The notes under the pieces were generated by a model. It saw only the letters and a list, made by a program, of their open reading frames with translations, ran no database searches and had not been told where the DNA came from. A stretch of DNA of 64,000 nt from Neolewinella antarctica. GTDB taxonomy: Bacteria; Bacteroidota; Bacteroidia; Chitinophagales; Saprospiraceae. Positions 18,018-28,092 of the stretch are shown here, one piece after another. The translations under genes were made by a program, and so were the position numbers. Within the stretch, counting starts at the first letter, position 1, and each line of letters starts with the position of its first letter. The DNA lies in assembly GCF_011927835.1 (NCBI RefSeq), contig NZ_JAATJH010000003.1:1-64000 (forward strand), written 5' to 3'.

Positions 18018-18986
18018 ATGGGAAAAATTCCCGTATACCTCATCACTGGATTCCTGGGTTCCGGCAAGACTACTTTTCTCAATCACTTCATCCAGGCGGT
18101 ATTTCCCCAAAGGGTGATGGTGATCGAAAATGAGATGGGTAAGATCAACGTCGACGCCGGCGGCCTCGTCATCGACGGGGTAGAGGACGTCATCCCCCTC
18201 AGCGCCGGCTGTCTCTGCTGCTCGCTGCACGACGAGTTGCTCGACGCGCTCGAAATAGTGAGCGAGCGACGGGAGGAGTTCGACTTGTTGGTCATCGGAA
18301 CTACCGGTGTAGCCGACCCTTCCTCCATTGTGGAAACTTTTCTGGCGGACTGGCGTGTCGGCCGCGTTTTCGAGCTGCGCAGTGTCATTTGCCTCGCCGA
18401 TGCAGGCCTACTCGAAGATTGGCTTGGGGAGACGGACGAAGCCCGTCGCCAACTAGTGTCCGCCGACCTCATTTTCCTCTATAAAGCTGACCTCATTAGC
18501 CCGAGCTACGCCGCACGACTGCGCGCTGCCATCCGGGGCGTCAACCCGACGGCGGTGGTACGTACCGGTGAGTTCGGCCGATTCGACGTCAGTGAGTTAC
18601 TCAACGGCAAGCACGTGACGGGCGAAGTGCTGATCGAGCGCATCAGTCTGGCCCGCGAACACGAATACGCACACGGGAACATCAAACCCTTCACCTTAAC
18701 CTTTGAGGAGCCTTTTGACCTCGACAAGCTCTCCCACGAAATGCTCCGACTGGTCAAGTTGTACTATCACCAAATCTACCGCATCAAGGGCGTGGTGTCC
18801 ATCGCTAACCATCCGAGCCGGGTCGTCCTACAATCCGTCCGCTCCACCGTCACGCTGACCGACGGGCCGAACTGGGAGGAAAGCGAAGAGCGCCGGCGGA
18901 GCCACTTCGTGTTCATCGGTAAAGACCTGCGCAAGGACGTGATGGAGAAGATCGTGCGCCGAAATTTAGCGGCAGTATTGAAGTAA
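18018..18986 (+). CDS. COG0523 (CobW-like) GTP-binding protein, second copy
   Basis: 322 residues. It has the P-loop GFLGSGKTT (11-19), the metal motif CLCC (65-68), GTTGVADPSSIVETF, YKADLIS in the NKxD position, and a short CobW_C domain (MLRLVKLYYHQIYRIKGVV ... VFIGKDL). It is a divergent, shorter paralogue of the first COG0523 gene, which suggests a different client. It follows the merC frame by 2 bp and completes the zinc cluster. Confidence 0.88.
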   Translation: MGKIPVYLITGFLGSGKTTFLNHFIQAVFPQRVMVIENEMGKINVDAGGLVIDGVEDVIPLSAGCLCCSLHDELLDALEIVSERREEFDLLVIGTTGVADPSSIVETFLADWRVGRVFELRSVICLADAGLLEDWLGETDEARRQLVSADLIFLYKADLISPSYAARLRAAIRGVNPTAVVRTGEFGRFDVSELLNGKHVTGEVLIERISLAREHEYAHGNIKPFTLTFEEPFDLDKLSHEMLRLVKLYYHQIYRIKGVVSIANHPSRVVLQSVRSTVTLTDGPNWEESEERRRSHFVFIGKDLRKDVMEKIVRRNLAAVLK

Positions 18987-19484
18987 GAGATGGGCGAGAA
19001 CGCAGGTGCCAAGCAGTTTTTGGACAGGCAAAGGAAGTTCGGACGGTAAGCCATCACCAACCTTGCTCCTTGTTCTTCCCCCGCACCCGCGTTCGCGCCC
19101 ACCTTACTGAAGGAGAGGGGCGCGGTCGCGGGTGCGGTGTTTTATGGTGAAGAGCAGGGGCAATTAGCACGGCCCCGCTGCCATTGATCGGGACTGGGGG
19201 GGGGCATTGGGTAGAAAGCGCTGCCCGGCCAATCCTCACCCTAATAATTCCGGGAGATACCCAGAACATCGTCGAAACGCGGCATCAAAATGTTGTGTGC
19301 TCTGAGCTGAGAAGCTAGTTGGTCATCACAATTGCCGGAGAAATCACTTGTCGCGAGCGCACTGCTCGCGATCTACCGCTGGAACAGGGCGGAACGAGCG
19401 TTAACGGTAAGTGCGTCATACGGCCACGCATTCCCGCAGTCTAGAAGATGTAGTGTCGCCCATCACCCACGCGTGTACAATCAA
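18987..19484. repeat. 498-bp intergenic region with an inverted pair of the dispersed 17-bp repeat
   Basis: Between the second COG0523 gene and the 3' end of uvrA. GCACCCGCGTTCGCGCC (19083-19099) and GGCGCGGTCGCGGGTGC (19119-19135) face each other 19 bp apart and could form a ~17-bp stem with two mismatches. The rest (19140-19484) shows no gene I can support. No terminator with a T-run is visible for either convergent unit. Confidence 0.7.
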
Positions 19485-22319
19485 CTATGCCAACAGCGGA
19501 GCCAAATACCCAGCCGTATACCCAGCACCAGATTCCACCAATCCCTCCGGCGACCCCTGAAACACCACGTGCCCCCCATCCCGTCCCCCCTCCGGACCAA
19601 GGTCAATCACGTAGTCCGCCGACTTAATCACGTCCAAATTATGCTCCACTACGAGCACCGTATGCCCCCGCTCCACCAAGGCATTTAACGCGTCAAGTAA
19701 AATGGCGACGTCGTGGAAGTGCAGGCCCGTAGTCGGCTCGTCGAAGATGAAGAAGATGTGCTCCCCCGCCTTCTCCCGCGTCAGAAAGCTGGCCAGTTTG
19801 ACCCGTTGTGCCTCACCACCCGATAGGGTAGAGGAGGACTGACCGAGCGTGATGTAGCCAAGACCGACATCCTGTAAAGGCTTCAACCGCTTGCTGATGC
19901 CTTCGTCATCGGTGAAGAATTCTACCGCTTCGTCAACGCTCAGGCCAAGTATTTCGGCGATGTTCTTACCGTTGTAAAGCACGTCCAGCAACTCCCGCTT
20001 AAAGCGTTTGCCGTTACATTCTTCACAGACTAGTTTCACGTCCGCCAAAAACTGCATCTCTACCGTCTGCTCCCCTTCCCCCTTGCAAACATCACAGCGA
20101 CCGCCGTCCACGTTAAACGAGAAATGACCCGGCTTGTAATCCCGGATCTTCGATAATTGTTGACTCGCCATCATCGCACGGATCGTATCGTAAGCACCGA
20201 CGTAGGTCACCGGGTTCGACCGACTCGACTTACCGATCGGACTCTGGTTGATCATTTCTACCTGCGTGAGCAGCTTCAAATCACCACTTAACTCAGAGTG
20301 CGCACCCGGTGCCTGGCTGGACCCTTCACCAAGTTGGCGCCGTAGTGCGGGATGCAGAATACCCTTCACCAAACTAGTCTTACCGGAGCCGGAAACACCG
20401 GAAATCACCGTCATGGCGTTCAGCGGAATGCGCACGTCGATCTTTTTCAGGTTGTGCATCCGCGCACCCTTGATGTCGAGCCAGTTGGTCAGCTTACGAC
20501 GTTGTTCCGGAACCGGGATCTTCATCTCCCCGGTCATATATTTTGTGGTGTAACTTTCCGAAGCGTCTTCGTAAATGTCTTCGTACGGGCCGGCGAAAAT
20601 GATCTCACCACCGTGGACACCGGCGGCCGGGCCGACGTCAATCAGATAATCCGCTGCGGCGATAACCCCCTCTTCGTGCTCGACGACGAGAACGGTATTA
20701 CCCAAATCCCGTAACCGCCGCAGTACCGCAATCATCCGCTCCGTATCGCGGGGATGGAGACCGACGCTCGGCTCGTCGAGAATGTACATGGAGGCCGTCA
20801 GGTTACTACCCAGCGTCCGCGTTAGGTTAATGCGCTGGCTTTCGCCGCCGGAAAGCGTGTTGCTCAGGCGGTTGATGTCGAGGTAACTCAGGCCGAGGTC
20901 CATCATGGACTGGAGACGGTTGTTGATCTCCAGCAGGAGGCGGCGGGCGATCGTCGCGTCGTGCTCGTTTAGCTTGAGTTCCTGAAAGTGCTTTTGTAGC
21001 AAGTCGATTGGTAGCTCCAACAGATCGGTCAGGGCGAAGCCGCCGACTTTCACGTAATCGGCTTCCCGGCGCAGGCGACCGCCCATGCAGGTGTGGCAAA
21101 TCGTCCGGCCCCGGTAGCGAGCGAGCATGATGCGGTTTTGGATCTTGTAGAGCTTCTTACCGAGGTCGTCGAAGAAACTAGTGATGCCGCCAACGTGGCG
21201 GTTACCCTCCCAAAGGGTTCTTTTCTCCTCGCGCGTCAAGTCAGCGTAGGCAGTGTGAACGGGGAACTCGAACTTACTGGCCTGGCGTACGAAGTCTTTC
21301 TGCCACTGCCCGAAAGTGCTGCCGGACCAGGCCGCCACCGTCCCGTCATAAACAGATTTGCTCGGATCGGGAATCACTTTATCCTCGTCGATGCCCATCG
21401 TGCGGCCGAAGCCTTCGCAGGTAGGGCAGGCACCAAAGGGGTTATTGTAGTTGAACAGGTTCGGGTTGGGTTCCACGAAGGTCATCCCATCGAGTTCGAA
21501 CCGGTTGTTCCAAGCGGTAAAATTATCCTTGTCGAGCCAGACGATCACCTCGCCGCCGCCCTCGCCAAAAGCTGTTTGAACGGAGTCGGCGATGCGTTGC
21601 TCGTTCTCCTCGTTTTCTTCCGTGACGACGAAACGGTCAATCAGGACCTTGATGTCATCCTCCTCCGTCAGCTCGCGTAGGGTTTGAAAAAGCATATGTT
21701 CCCCCGATTCCAGTACTTCACCGATGTCCTTCACCTCACCATTTTTCAGGATGCGCGTAAAGCCTTTCTGCTGGAGCATTTCGAGCTCCTTGTGCACCGT
21801 CCGGTCGTCGTATTCACTGGGGAGGGGCGTGTAGAGGTAGACGCGGCTCTTGAGGGGTAGGCTGAGGATGTGATTCACCACGTCCGTCACCGTATGGCGC
21901 TTCACCTCTTCACCGCTGACGGGGCTAAAAGTGCGGCCCGCGCGGGCGTAGAGTAGCCGTAAAAAGTCATAGATTTCCGTCAGCGTCCCCACCGTCGAGC
22001 GGGCGTTGGCCGTCGTCGTTTTTTGCTCGATCGCGATGGCTGGGCAGATACCTTTAATGTAGTCCACGTCCGGCTTTTTCATCCGCATCAGGAATTGCCG
22101 GGCGTAGGAACTCAGGGATTCCACGTAGCGCCGCTGGCCTTCCGCGAACAGCGTGTCCATCGTTATACTCGACTTGCCGCTTCCCGAAACGCCCGTCACG
22201 ACGACGAGCTGGTTCTTCGGAATCACCAGGTCGACGTTCTTGAGGTTGTTGGCCCGGGCACCCTTGATGTAAACGGAGGTGCGGAGGTCGGCGGAGGAGA
22301 GGTCGGTGTTCTTGGACAA
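19485..22319 (-). CDS. uvrA: Excinuclease ABC subunit A
   Basis: 944 residues, full length for UvrA. It recognises DNA damage with UvrB in nucleotide excision repair. There are two ATPase modules: the first P-loop GVSGSGKSS followed by [13 protein letters not shown], and signature [11 protein letters not shown]; the second P-loop GVSGSGKTS and signature [11 protein letters not shown] with [12 protein letters not shown]. Zinc-finger cysteines are present at [23 protein letters not shown] and CEECNGK. The intact 3' end is the source or sister of the degenerate fragment at 11499-12048. The last ~180 residues diverge little between the two. Confidence 0.97.
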   Translation of the reverse strand: MSKNTDLSSADLRTSVYIKGARANNLKNVDLVIPKNQLVVVTGVSGSGKSSITMDTLFAEGQRRYVESLSSYARQFLMRMKKPDVDYIKGICPAIAIEQKTTTANARSTVGTLTEIYDFLRLLYARAGRTFSPVSGEEVKRHTVTDVVNHILSLPLKSRVYLYTPLPSEYDDRTVHKELEMLQQKGFTRILKNGEVKDIGEVLESGEHMLFQTLRELTEEDDIKVLIDRFVVTEENEENEQRIADSVQTAFGEGGGEVIVWLDKDNFTAWNNRFELDGMTFVEPNPNLFNYNNPFGACPTCEGFGRTMGIDEDKVIPDPSKSVYDGTVAAWSGSTFGQWQKDFVRQASKFEFPVHTAYADLTREEKRTLWEGNRHVGGITSFFDDLGKKLYKIQNRIMLARYRGRTICHTCMGGRLRREADYVKVGGFALTDLLELPIDLLQKHFQELKLNEHDATIARRLLLEINNRLQSMMDLGLSYLDINRLSNTLSGGESQRINLTRTLGSNLTASMYILDEPSVGLHPRDTERMIAVLRRLRDLGNTVLVVEHEEGVIAAADYLIDVGPAAGVHGGEIIFAGPYEDIYEDASESYTTKYMTGEMKIPVPEQRRKLTNWLDIKGARMHNLKKIDVRIPLNAMTVISGVSGSGKTSLVKGILHPALRRQLGEGSSQAPGAHSELSGDLKLLTQVEMINQSPIGKSSRSNPVTYVGAYDTIRAMMASQQLSKIRDYKPGHFSFNVDGGRCDVCKGEGEQTVEMQFLADVKLVCEECNGKRFKRELLDVLYNGKNIAEILGLSVDEAVEFFTDDEGISKRLKPLQDVGLGYITLGQSSSTLSGGEAQRVKLASFLTREKAGEHIFFIFDEPTTGLHFHDVAILLDALNALVERGHTVLVVEHNLDVIKSADYVIDLGPEGGRDGGHVVFQGSPEGLVESGAGYTAGYLAPLLA

Positions 22320-22774
22320 GGGGCGGGGGATTTAGGGGCGCCCCGACAAAGTACGGGACTAACTTAGGGGCGCGGTCGCGGGTGCAAGGTTGAGGGCATC
22401 CTGCCCGAACGTAACGGCGGCAGCGCTACCGCACCCCCGATAGCTATCGGGGTCGGGCAGGATGCCCTCAACCTTTGGTGGTGAGACGCACCATATAAGC
22501 ACCAGACCAAGCCCCGGGTTCAACCGTTCGGATAATCATTTGAATGGCACGCTTCACTAGGTGTACGGCGTTGCTTTTCTTAGCGTAGGCTTAGCTACGT
22601 CTTCGTAACCCCCCCGGTATTTCAAGTTATGAGCCAGTTCCCCTGGCTCTTCCTCCCCGAAGTCATTGCACCGGCGGCCGCGCCCAAATAAAAAGCATCA
22701 GCACAACTGCGAGTTGATTAAGCAAGTTATTCAAGTTGAACGACCGACAAACTTTGGTGAAAACTCAAACGCTC
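22320..22774. repeat. uvrA upstream region: 23-bp inverted repeat, central palindrome and two dispersed-repeat copies
   Basis: A dispersed-repeat copy (22369-22385, minus orientation) abuts the left arm of a perfect 23-bp inverted repeat (22386-22408 and 22453-22475). The 44-bp loop contains the perfect palindrome CCCCGATAGCTATCGGGG (22435-22452), itself preceded by GCACC like the dispersed repeat. Another dispersed copy is at 22668-22684. A small hairpin GAGCCAG/CTGGCTC lies at 22631-22650. No gene is apparent. The region must also hold the promoters of the divergent uvrA and sugar dehydrogenase genes. Confidence 0.8.
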
Positions 22775-25324
22775 ATGCGCCCAGCACACTATTTTTTACA
22801 AGCTTTTCTCCTCAATTGCTGCCTCCTATCTTTCTCACTCACCGGGCAAGAAAGCATAACCTACGAGAACGCTTTTACCAATTTGCGATTTGATTTCCCG
22901 GTAGAGATTCAGCACGCCGGGGACGGTTCGGACCGGCTCTTCGTCGTGGAGCAAGGCGGCAAAATCAAAGTGTTCACCAACAATCGAGCGACCAACAACC
23001 AGGCGACTTTTCTCGACCTATCCGGGACTGTCGATTTTTCCGCCGGTCAGGAAGTCGGCCTCCTGGGTTTGGCGTTTCACCCCGCCTTCACCGACAACGG
23101 CTACTTCTACGTTTACCACACGCGACGGAGCCAGGTCACTGGCGTAAACGTAGAAGTGGTGCTAGCCAGGTACCAGGTGACGGGTGACGACCCCAACCGC
23201 GCGGACGAATCCTCCCGACTGGAGATTTTTAGTTTTGACAAGAACCAGCGGCAGTCTAACCACAACGGAGGTAAAATTGCCTTCGGCCCGGATGGTTACC
23301 TCTACGTTTCCATCGGGGATGGCGGCGGCGGTGGCGACCCGCAGGGGAATGCCCAAAACCTGAATACCGTATTCGGTAGCATACTCCGGATCGACGTAGA
23401 CCTCGATGGAAGCAACCCGCTGGAAAACAACGCCGACGCCCCCGACGGAAATTACGAGATTCCCTCCGATAACCCCCGAGTAGGCAAGGACGGGCTAGAC
23501 GAACTCTATGCCTGGGGCATCCGCAACACCTGGAAATTCTCTTTCGACAACGGAAGGCTGTGGGGTGGTGACGTCGGCCAGGGCGAACACGAAGAAATCA
23601 ACCTGATCCAAAGCGGCGGCAACTACGGCTGGAATCGTTTCGAAGGCAACGCCACGTACCGCGGTGGAACGGATTTGGTTACCGGCCCGGACGTCAAACC
23701 AATCCACACTTACAACCACGACAGCGGTGACAGATCAATCACGCTGGGCTACGTTTACCGGGGCCGACTGAAAAACCCCGTCATCCGGGATAAGCTGATC
23801 TTCGGCGACTACTCGAGCGGGCGGGTGTGGGCGCTCACGCACGCTGCGGAAGGGAGTAGTGGTTCCGCGACCTTACTTTTTCGGACCGCCGGAGAAAACG
23901 TATCCAGCTTCGGGCTGGACGAAGCCGGGGAAATATACTTCAGCAGCTACGGGCGCAACGCCAGCCTGTTCAAGCTCGTCGACACGGCCGATGATGGACC
24001 CACCACCATCGCTATCGACGGTGTCGGGAGCTGGTCGGCCATCAACGGCGGGGTGACGGGCGTGGTGGAAGCAGTCGTTGCCGCGGAGGAAGCGGTGTAC
24101 GTGGCGGGTGAATTCACCGCGGCGGGTGGCAGCGGCGCCAATAACGTTGCTACCTATACGGAAGAGCGGGGTTGGGAAGCACTGGCGGGTGGTGCCGACG
24201 GAAAGATCAGCGCGCTGGTCCGCGACGGAAACGGTTTGCTCTACGCGGGCGGTGACTTTACCACGATCGGTGGGGTACTCGCCAGTAATGTGGCCGTGTG
24301 GAACGGTAGCAACTGGTCCGCGCTGGGTACTGGGACGAGCGGGCCAGTACTGGCGCTAGGCGTCGACGCTGACAATAAAGTAGTCGCGGGAGGTGCTTAC
24401 GTCACCGCCGGCGGGTTGACCGCCAATAATATCGCCAAGTGGAACGGGACCGACTGGGAATCCCTCACCGACGTCGGCACGGGTGAGCCGGGGGCCAACA
24501 ACGAAGTTCGTTCCCTCGCCTTCGACGCCACGGGAGTACTGTACGTCGGCGGTAACTTTGCCAGTGCGGGAGGGAAGTCAGCCAACCGAATTGCCACTTT
24601 TGACGGAGCGACCTGGGGAACGCTGGGCGCGGGCACGAGCGGGTTCGTGCAGGCGATCGCCGTAACGGACGCTTCTGTGTTCATCGGCGGAAACTTCGTT
24701 ATCGCCGGAGACCGCACGGTCAACCGGGTCGCGGAGTGGGACCGAGCTACGCAAATCTGGCAACCCCTCGGGCGGGGCGTGAGTGGCACCGTCAGTACGC
24801 TGGTCCACGACGGTAATTATCTCTACGCGGGCGGCAATTTTGCGACGGCTACGCGCTCGGACGATCAGAATTATGTGGTTCAGAACGTCGCCCGGTGGAG
24901 TACCCAGAATCAGTGGGAACCACTGGGGCAGCAGCGGGCAGTCGGGGCCGACGATCAGGTCAGTACCCTGTATTTGCAGCCGGACGGATCGGGTCTGTAC
25001 GCGGGGGGAAGTTTCGGGCGGGTCGGTACCGCCAACGCTACGGGCCTTGCGCGGTGGGGGAGTAGCCTTACTTCCGTAACGCCGGGTTTGTCCCCCGCGG
25101 AATTCGAGTTGTACCCCAACCCCGTCGGTAAGCAACTAACGATTAAGAGTGCGCGGCGCTACCGGTACGCACTCCACGACGCTACCGGTCGGCGCGTCCT
25201 CGCGGGTGCCGGTCTTGCTGGTGTGATGCAGCTTGAAGTGAGCCATTTACGGGCTGGGGCTTACCTGCTCAAACTGGACACGGACGGGCGGGGCGCGGTG
25301 ACTCGCTGGATCGTCGTGGAATAA
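22775..25324 (+). CDS. Secreted PQQ-type sugar dehydrogenase fused to a beta-propeller-like repeat region, T9SS sorted
   Basis: 849 residues from ATG 22775, chosen because it begins a good signal peptide (RPAHYFLQAFLLNCCLLSFSLTGQ). Residues ~28-390 are a soluble glucose/sorbosone dehydrogenase-like propeller: RLFVVEQGGKI, VGLLGLAFHPAF, GGKIAFGPDGYLYVSIGDGG, DELYAWGIRNTWKFSFD and GGNYGWNRFEGN. Residues ~405-760 contain at least six repeats of the type NxVAxWNGSxWxxLGTGTSG followed by VYVGGxF, which look like a second propeller. The last ~75 residues are a T9SS sorting domain (FELYPNPVGKQLTIKSARRY ... LRAGAYLLKL). It would act at the cell surface, oxidising sugars or related aldoses with PQQ; substrate unknown. 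Confidence 0.85.
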   Translation: MRPAHYFLQAFLLNCCLLSFSLTGQESITYENAFTNLRFDFPVEIQHAGDGSDRLFVVEQGGKIKVFTNNRATNNQATFLDLSGTVDFSAGQEVGLLGLAFHPAFTDNGYFYVYHTRRSQVTGVNVEVVLARYQVTGDDPNRADESSRLEIFSFDKNQRQSNHNGGKIAFGPDGYLYVSIGDGGGGGDPQGNAQNLNTVFGSILRIDVDLDGSNPLENNADAPDGNYEIPSDNPRVGKDGLDELYAWGIRNTWKFSFDNGRLWGGDVGQGEHEEINLIQSGGNYGWNRFEGNATYRGGTDLVTGPDVKPIHTYNHDSGDRSITLGYVYRGRLKNPVIRDKLIFGDYSSGRVWALTHAAEGSSGSATLLFRTAGENVSSFGLDEAGEIYFSSYGRNASLFKLVDTADDGPTTIAIDGVGSWSAINGGVTGVVEAVVAAEEAVYVAGEFTAAGGSGANNVATYTEERGWEALAGGADGKISALVRDGNGLLYAGGDFTTIGGVLASNVAVWNGSNWSALGTGTSGPVLALGVDADNKVVAGGAYVTAGGLTANNIAKWNGTDWESLTDVGTGEPGANNEVRSLAFDATGVLYVGGNFASAGGKSANRIATFDGATWGTLGAGTSGFVQAIAVTDASVFIGGNFVIAGDRTVNRVAEWDRATQIWQPLGRGVSGTVSTLVHDGNYLYAGGNFATATRSDDQNYVVQNVARWSTQNQWEPLGQQRAVGADDQVSTLYLQPDGSGLYAGGSFGRVGTANATGLARWGSSLTSVTPGLSPAEFELYPNPVGKQLTIKSARRYRYALHDATGRRVLAGAGLAGVMQLEVSHLRAGAYLLKLDTDGRGAVTRWIVVE

Positions 25325-25582
25325 GCTCACCGGAAACCCGTCGGGTAAAACTAGCCCGTCAGTTATCGGTGCCCGCTTTACCGCCTAAATAGGTTGATTC
25401 CCCTGGTGGTAATCGAAAGAAACAACTTTCGAGCTAGTGGCCGGCCGGACTACTTTAGTTTGGCTAACCTATTTTTATCCGGCCAGGAAATACAATAAAC
25501 CCCACTGACGGTTTGGTCAACACAGAAGGCAACCGTTCGTAACGGTCTGGCGTTAAAAAGGCAAACAAAACAAGCTTCGCCC
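25325..25582. promoter_or_regulatory. Intergenic region before the acyl-CoA dehydrogenase
   Basis: 258 bp. TACTTTAG (25450-25457) resembles the -7 element TAnnTTTG. The rest is AT-richer than the flanking genes and shows no gene. Confidence 0.35.
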
Positions 25583-27910
25583 ATGGGTGCCGACCTCCAA
25601 TCAAACACACAACTTTCGCCCGGAATTCAGGCGATGCTCCCGATTCTCTACGCCGCCTGGGCGGACCGGCACCTGAACGTCAAGGAAATCTACTCCTTAC
25701 GCAAGCGGGCCGGTAAACTCGACTTTCTGACCGATGACGACAAGGGCATTCTCCTGCGCTGGTCAGACCCCGCCGTTCCACCCAGCCGCGAAACTTTCCA
25801 ACAGTGGCAAACCCTCGGCCGCAACGCTGCCGAACAACTTCCCGCCGATAAGGCCGCCAGCCTCGCCGAGCTTGGTATTATTCTCGGCCAGGCCGCCGCT
25901 GGAGAAAATACCGCACGGGCTGGTTACTGGGAAGAACAAATTGAGCCGCTACTGGAGATCGAGCGTGGTCTCGGCGGTGTCGAACCCGATACCTATCGGG
26001 GGCTTTTCCCCCGCTACGACGAGCGCGAAAAACTGGACGAGGCTATCGAAGAAGCCTCCGTCGATCCGGCTGAATTTCAGGCCGTTCTCGACGGAGGTTA
26101 CGCCGGCATCCTGAAGCAAATGAAGGACATCCTCACCCGCCCGGTGTTCGAGCGGAAGACTTTGCCGGTCAAGGAGGAATACCGCCTGAGGGTGCTCGAG
26201 TGGTGTAAGATCCTCGGTCAGGAAGGCATCGGCGCGCTGGCCTTTCCCAAGGCGTACGGCGGGGAGGACGACATGGGAGAGTACGCCTACGCCTTCGAAG
26301 CGCTCGGTTACCACGACCTCAGCCTGACCATCAAATTCGGTGTGCAGTTCGGCCTCTGGGGAGGGGCGATCGCTAATCTAGGTACAAAGCGGCATCACGA
26401 TAAGTACCTGTACGACACCGGCGATATGACGCTCCCGGGCTGCTTCGCGATGACGGAAACGGGCCACGGCTCCAACGTGCGTGGCCTGGAAACCACCGCC
26501 GTTTACGATCCGGAAACCAAAGAACTGATCGTTCATTCGCCGAGCGTCGCCGCCGGGAAGGAATACATCGGTAACGCCATGCACAGCCGGATGGCGGCGG
26601 TATTTTGCCAATTGATCGTAAACGGGGAAAGCCAGGGGGTACACGCCGTCGTCGTCCCAATTCGTAACGAGGCCGGAGAAACATTACCCGGCATTCGGGT
26701 CGAGGACAATGGGTACAAAATGGGACTGAACGGTGTCGACAACGGTCGTTTGTGGTTCACCAACGTGCGCGTGCCCGTCGACAATTTGTTGGACAAGTTC
26801 GGCGGCGTCACTGAAACGGGTACTTACCACAGCGAGATCGAAAACCCGAGCCGGCGCTTCTTCACGATGCTGGGTACGCTCGTGGGCGGCCGCGTTTGCG
26901 TCCCCCGGGCGGGCATGAGCGGCGCGAAATCGGCCCTCGCCATCGCCGTGCGCTACGGGTTGCGGCGGCGGCAGTTCGCGGCCGATCCGCTGAAGGCGGA
27001 GACGATCATTATGGACTACCCCAACCAACAACGGCGGTTAATTCCGCTGGTCGCTAAGGCTTACGTCGTGCAATTCGGGCTGGACTACCTGCTCGACCGC
27101 TACGTCGACCGCACGGAAGAAGACATGCGCGAAATCGAGGCGATGGCGGCGGGGCTGAAGTCTTACGCAACGTGGTTCACGACGGCGGCGATTCAGGAAT
27201 GCCGGGAAGCGACCGGTGGAAAGGGGTACCTATCCGAGAATCGGTTTGCGGCCCTGAAGGCCGACACGGATATTTTCACCACGTTCGAAGGCGACAACAC
27301 CGTCCTGATGCAGCTCGTCGCGAAGTCACTCTTATCGGACTTCCAGAAGTCGTTCAAGGAGGACGGCAACTACGCCGTGCTTCGCTACATGGGCCGGCGG
27401 ATGCAGACGATCGTGATGGAGCAGAACGCTTACACGGTGCGGCAAACGGATCGGGATCACCTGACCTCGCGGGCCTTTTTTCAGTCGGCTTTCGAATTCC
27501 GCGAGCGGCGGTTGACGAGTACGCTGGCGCAGCGGTTGCGGGCTTACATCAAGAACGGAATGAGCGCTCACGAGGCGGGTTTGCAGTGCCAAACGCACAT
27601 GATCGAGGCCGCCGAAGCTTACGTGGAAGCGTTGGTTTTGGAGAAGGCGCTGGCGCGGGTGCAGGGCTTATCGGATGGCAATGCCGCCAAAGCCGTGCTG
27701 AAGAAAGTGATTCAGCTCTTTGCTTTGCACACGATCGAAGGTCACCGGGGTTGGTACCTGGAAAGTGGCTACATTCTGGGGAATAAGTCAAAGGCCATCC
27801 GGACGGCAGTCGATGTGCTGTGTGGTGAGTTGCGGCCGGAAGTCGGTTCTTTAGTGGATGGGTTCGGGATCCCGGATCAGCTACTCGGCGCCCCCATCGC
27901 GGTGGTCTGA
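25583..27910 (+). CDS. Acyl-CoA dehydrogenase/oxidase-family protein with extra N-terminal helical domain
   Basis: 775 residues, much longer than the usual ~380-600. Residues ~1-105 form an acidic helical domain (MLPILYAAWADRHLNVKEIYSLRKRA) that resembles TerB-like folds; this is inference. The flavoprotein core follows: ALGYHDLSLTIKFGVQFGLWGGAI, the FAD/substrate segment CFAMTETGHGSNVRGLET, and ATGGKGYLSENRFAALKADTDIFTTFEGDN, which is typical of acyl-CoA oxidase-like C-domains. It should oxidise acyl-CoA thioesters in the cytoplasm; chain length is unknown. It appears monocistronic. Confidence 0.85.
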   Translation: MGADLQSNTQLSPGIQAMLPILYAAWADRHLNVKEIYSLRKRAGKLDFLTDDDKGILLRWSDPAVPPSRETFQQWQTLGRNAAEQLPADKAASLAELGIILGQAAAGENTARAGYWEEQIEPLLEIERGLGGVEPDTYRGLFPRYDEREKLDEAIEEASVDPAEFQAVLDGGYAGILKQMKDILTRPVFERKTLPVKEEYRLRVLEWCKILGQEGIGALAFPKAYGGEDDMGEYAYAFEALGYHDLSLTIKFGVQFGLWGGAIANLGTKRHHDKYLYDTGDMTLPGCFAMTETGHGSNVRGLETTAVYDPETKELIVHSPSVAAGKEYIGNAMHSRMAAVFCQLIVNGESQGVHAVVVPIRNEAGETLPGIRVEDNGYKMGLNGVDNGRLWFTNVRVPVDNLLDKFGGVTETGTYHSEIENPSRRFFTMLGTLVGGRVCVPRAGMSGAKSALAIAVRYGLRRRQFAADPLKAETIIMDYPNQQRRLIPLVAKAYVVQFGLDYLLDRYVDRTEEDMREIEAMAAGLKSYATWFTTAAIQECREATGGKGYLSENRFAALKADTDIFTTFEGDNTVLMQLVAKSLLSDFQKSFKEDGNYAVLRYMGRRMQTIVMEQNAYTVRQTDRDHLTSRAFFQSAFEFRERRLTSTLAQRLRAYIKNGMSAHEAGLQCQTHMIEAAEAYVEALVLEKALARVQGLSDGNAAKAVLKKVIQLFALHTIEGHRGWYLESGYILGNKSKAIRTAVDVLCGELRPEVGSLVDGFGIPDQLLGAPIAVV

Positions 27911-27991
27911 CCGGAACGAACGGCAAAAAGGTAAGGCGGTACGGGACCCGTAGGGGCTATTGCCGCGGTGCTCGCTGCGAAATAAACCCTC

Positions 27992-28020
27992 GCACCCCCG
28001 ATGGCTACCGGGGCCGCGCC
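27992..28020 (+). repeat. Dispersed repeat with an inserted palindrome (composite copy)
   Basis: The repeat ends (GCACCC at the start, GGCCGCGCC at the end) are separated by CCGATGGCTACCGG, nearly the same palindromic core as CCCCGATAGCTATCGGGG at 22435-22452. It sits 30 bp before the -7 element of the next gene. Confidence 0.6.
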
Positions 28021-28049
28021 CAAAATTTAACGGTTTGTGGTGTGACGTG

Positions 28050-28057
28050 TATCTTTG
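28050..28057 (+). promoter_or_regulatory. -7 promoter element
   Basis: TATCTTTG, an exact TAnnTTTG match, 35 bp before the ATG at 28093. Confidence 0.6.
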
Positions 28058-28092
28058 GTAAGCGTTCAAGTAGCGTACCAACCAACCCCAAC

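Noticed and set aside
19332-19688. 118-codon + strand frame overlapping the uvrA 3' end
   Set aside because: It overlaps conserved uvrA codons antisense and has no features of a real protein.
22500-22540. A GGTTCAA text suggesting a tRNA T-arm
   Set aside because: The flanking bases do not pair into a 5-bp stem and no acceptor or anticodon arm could be built around it. No tRNA was supported anywhere in the window.
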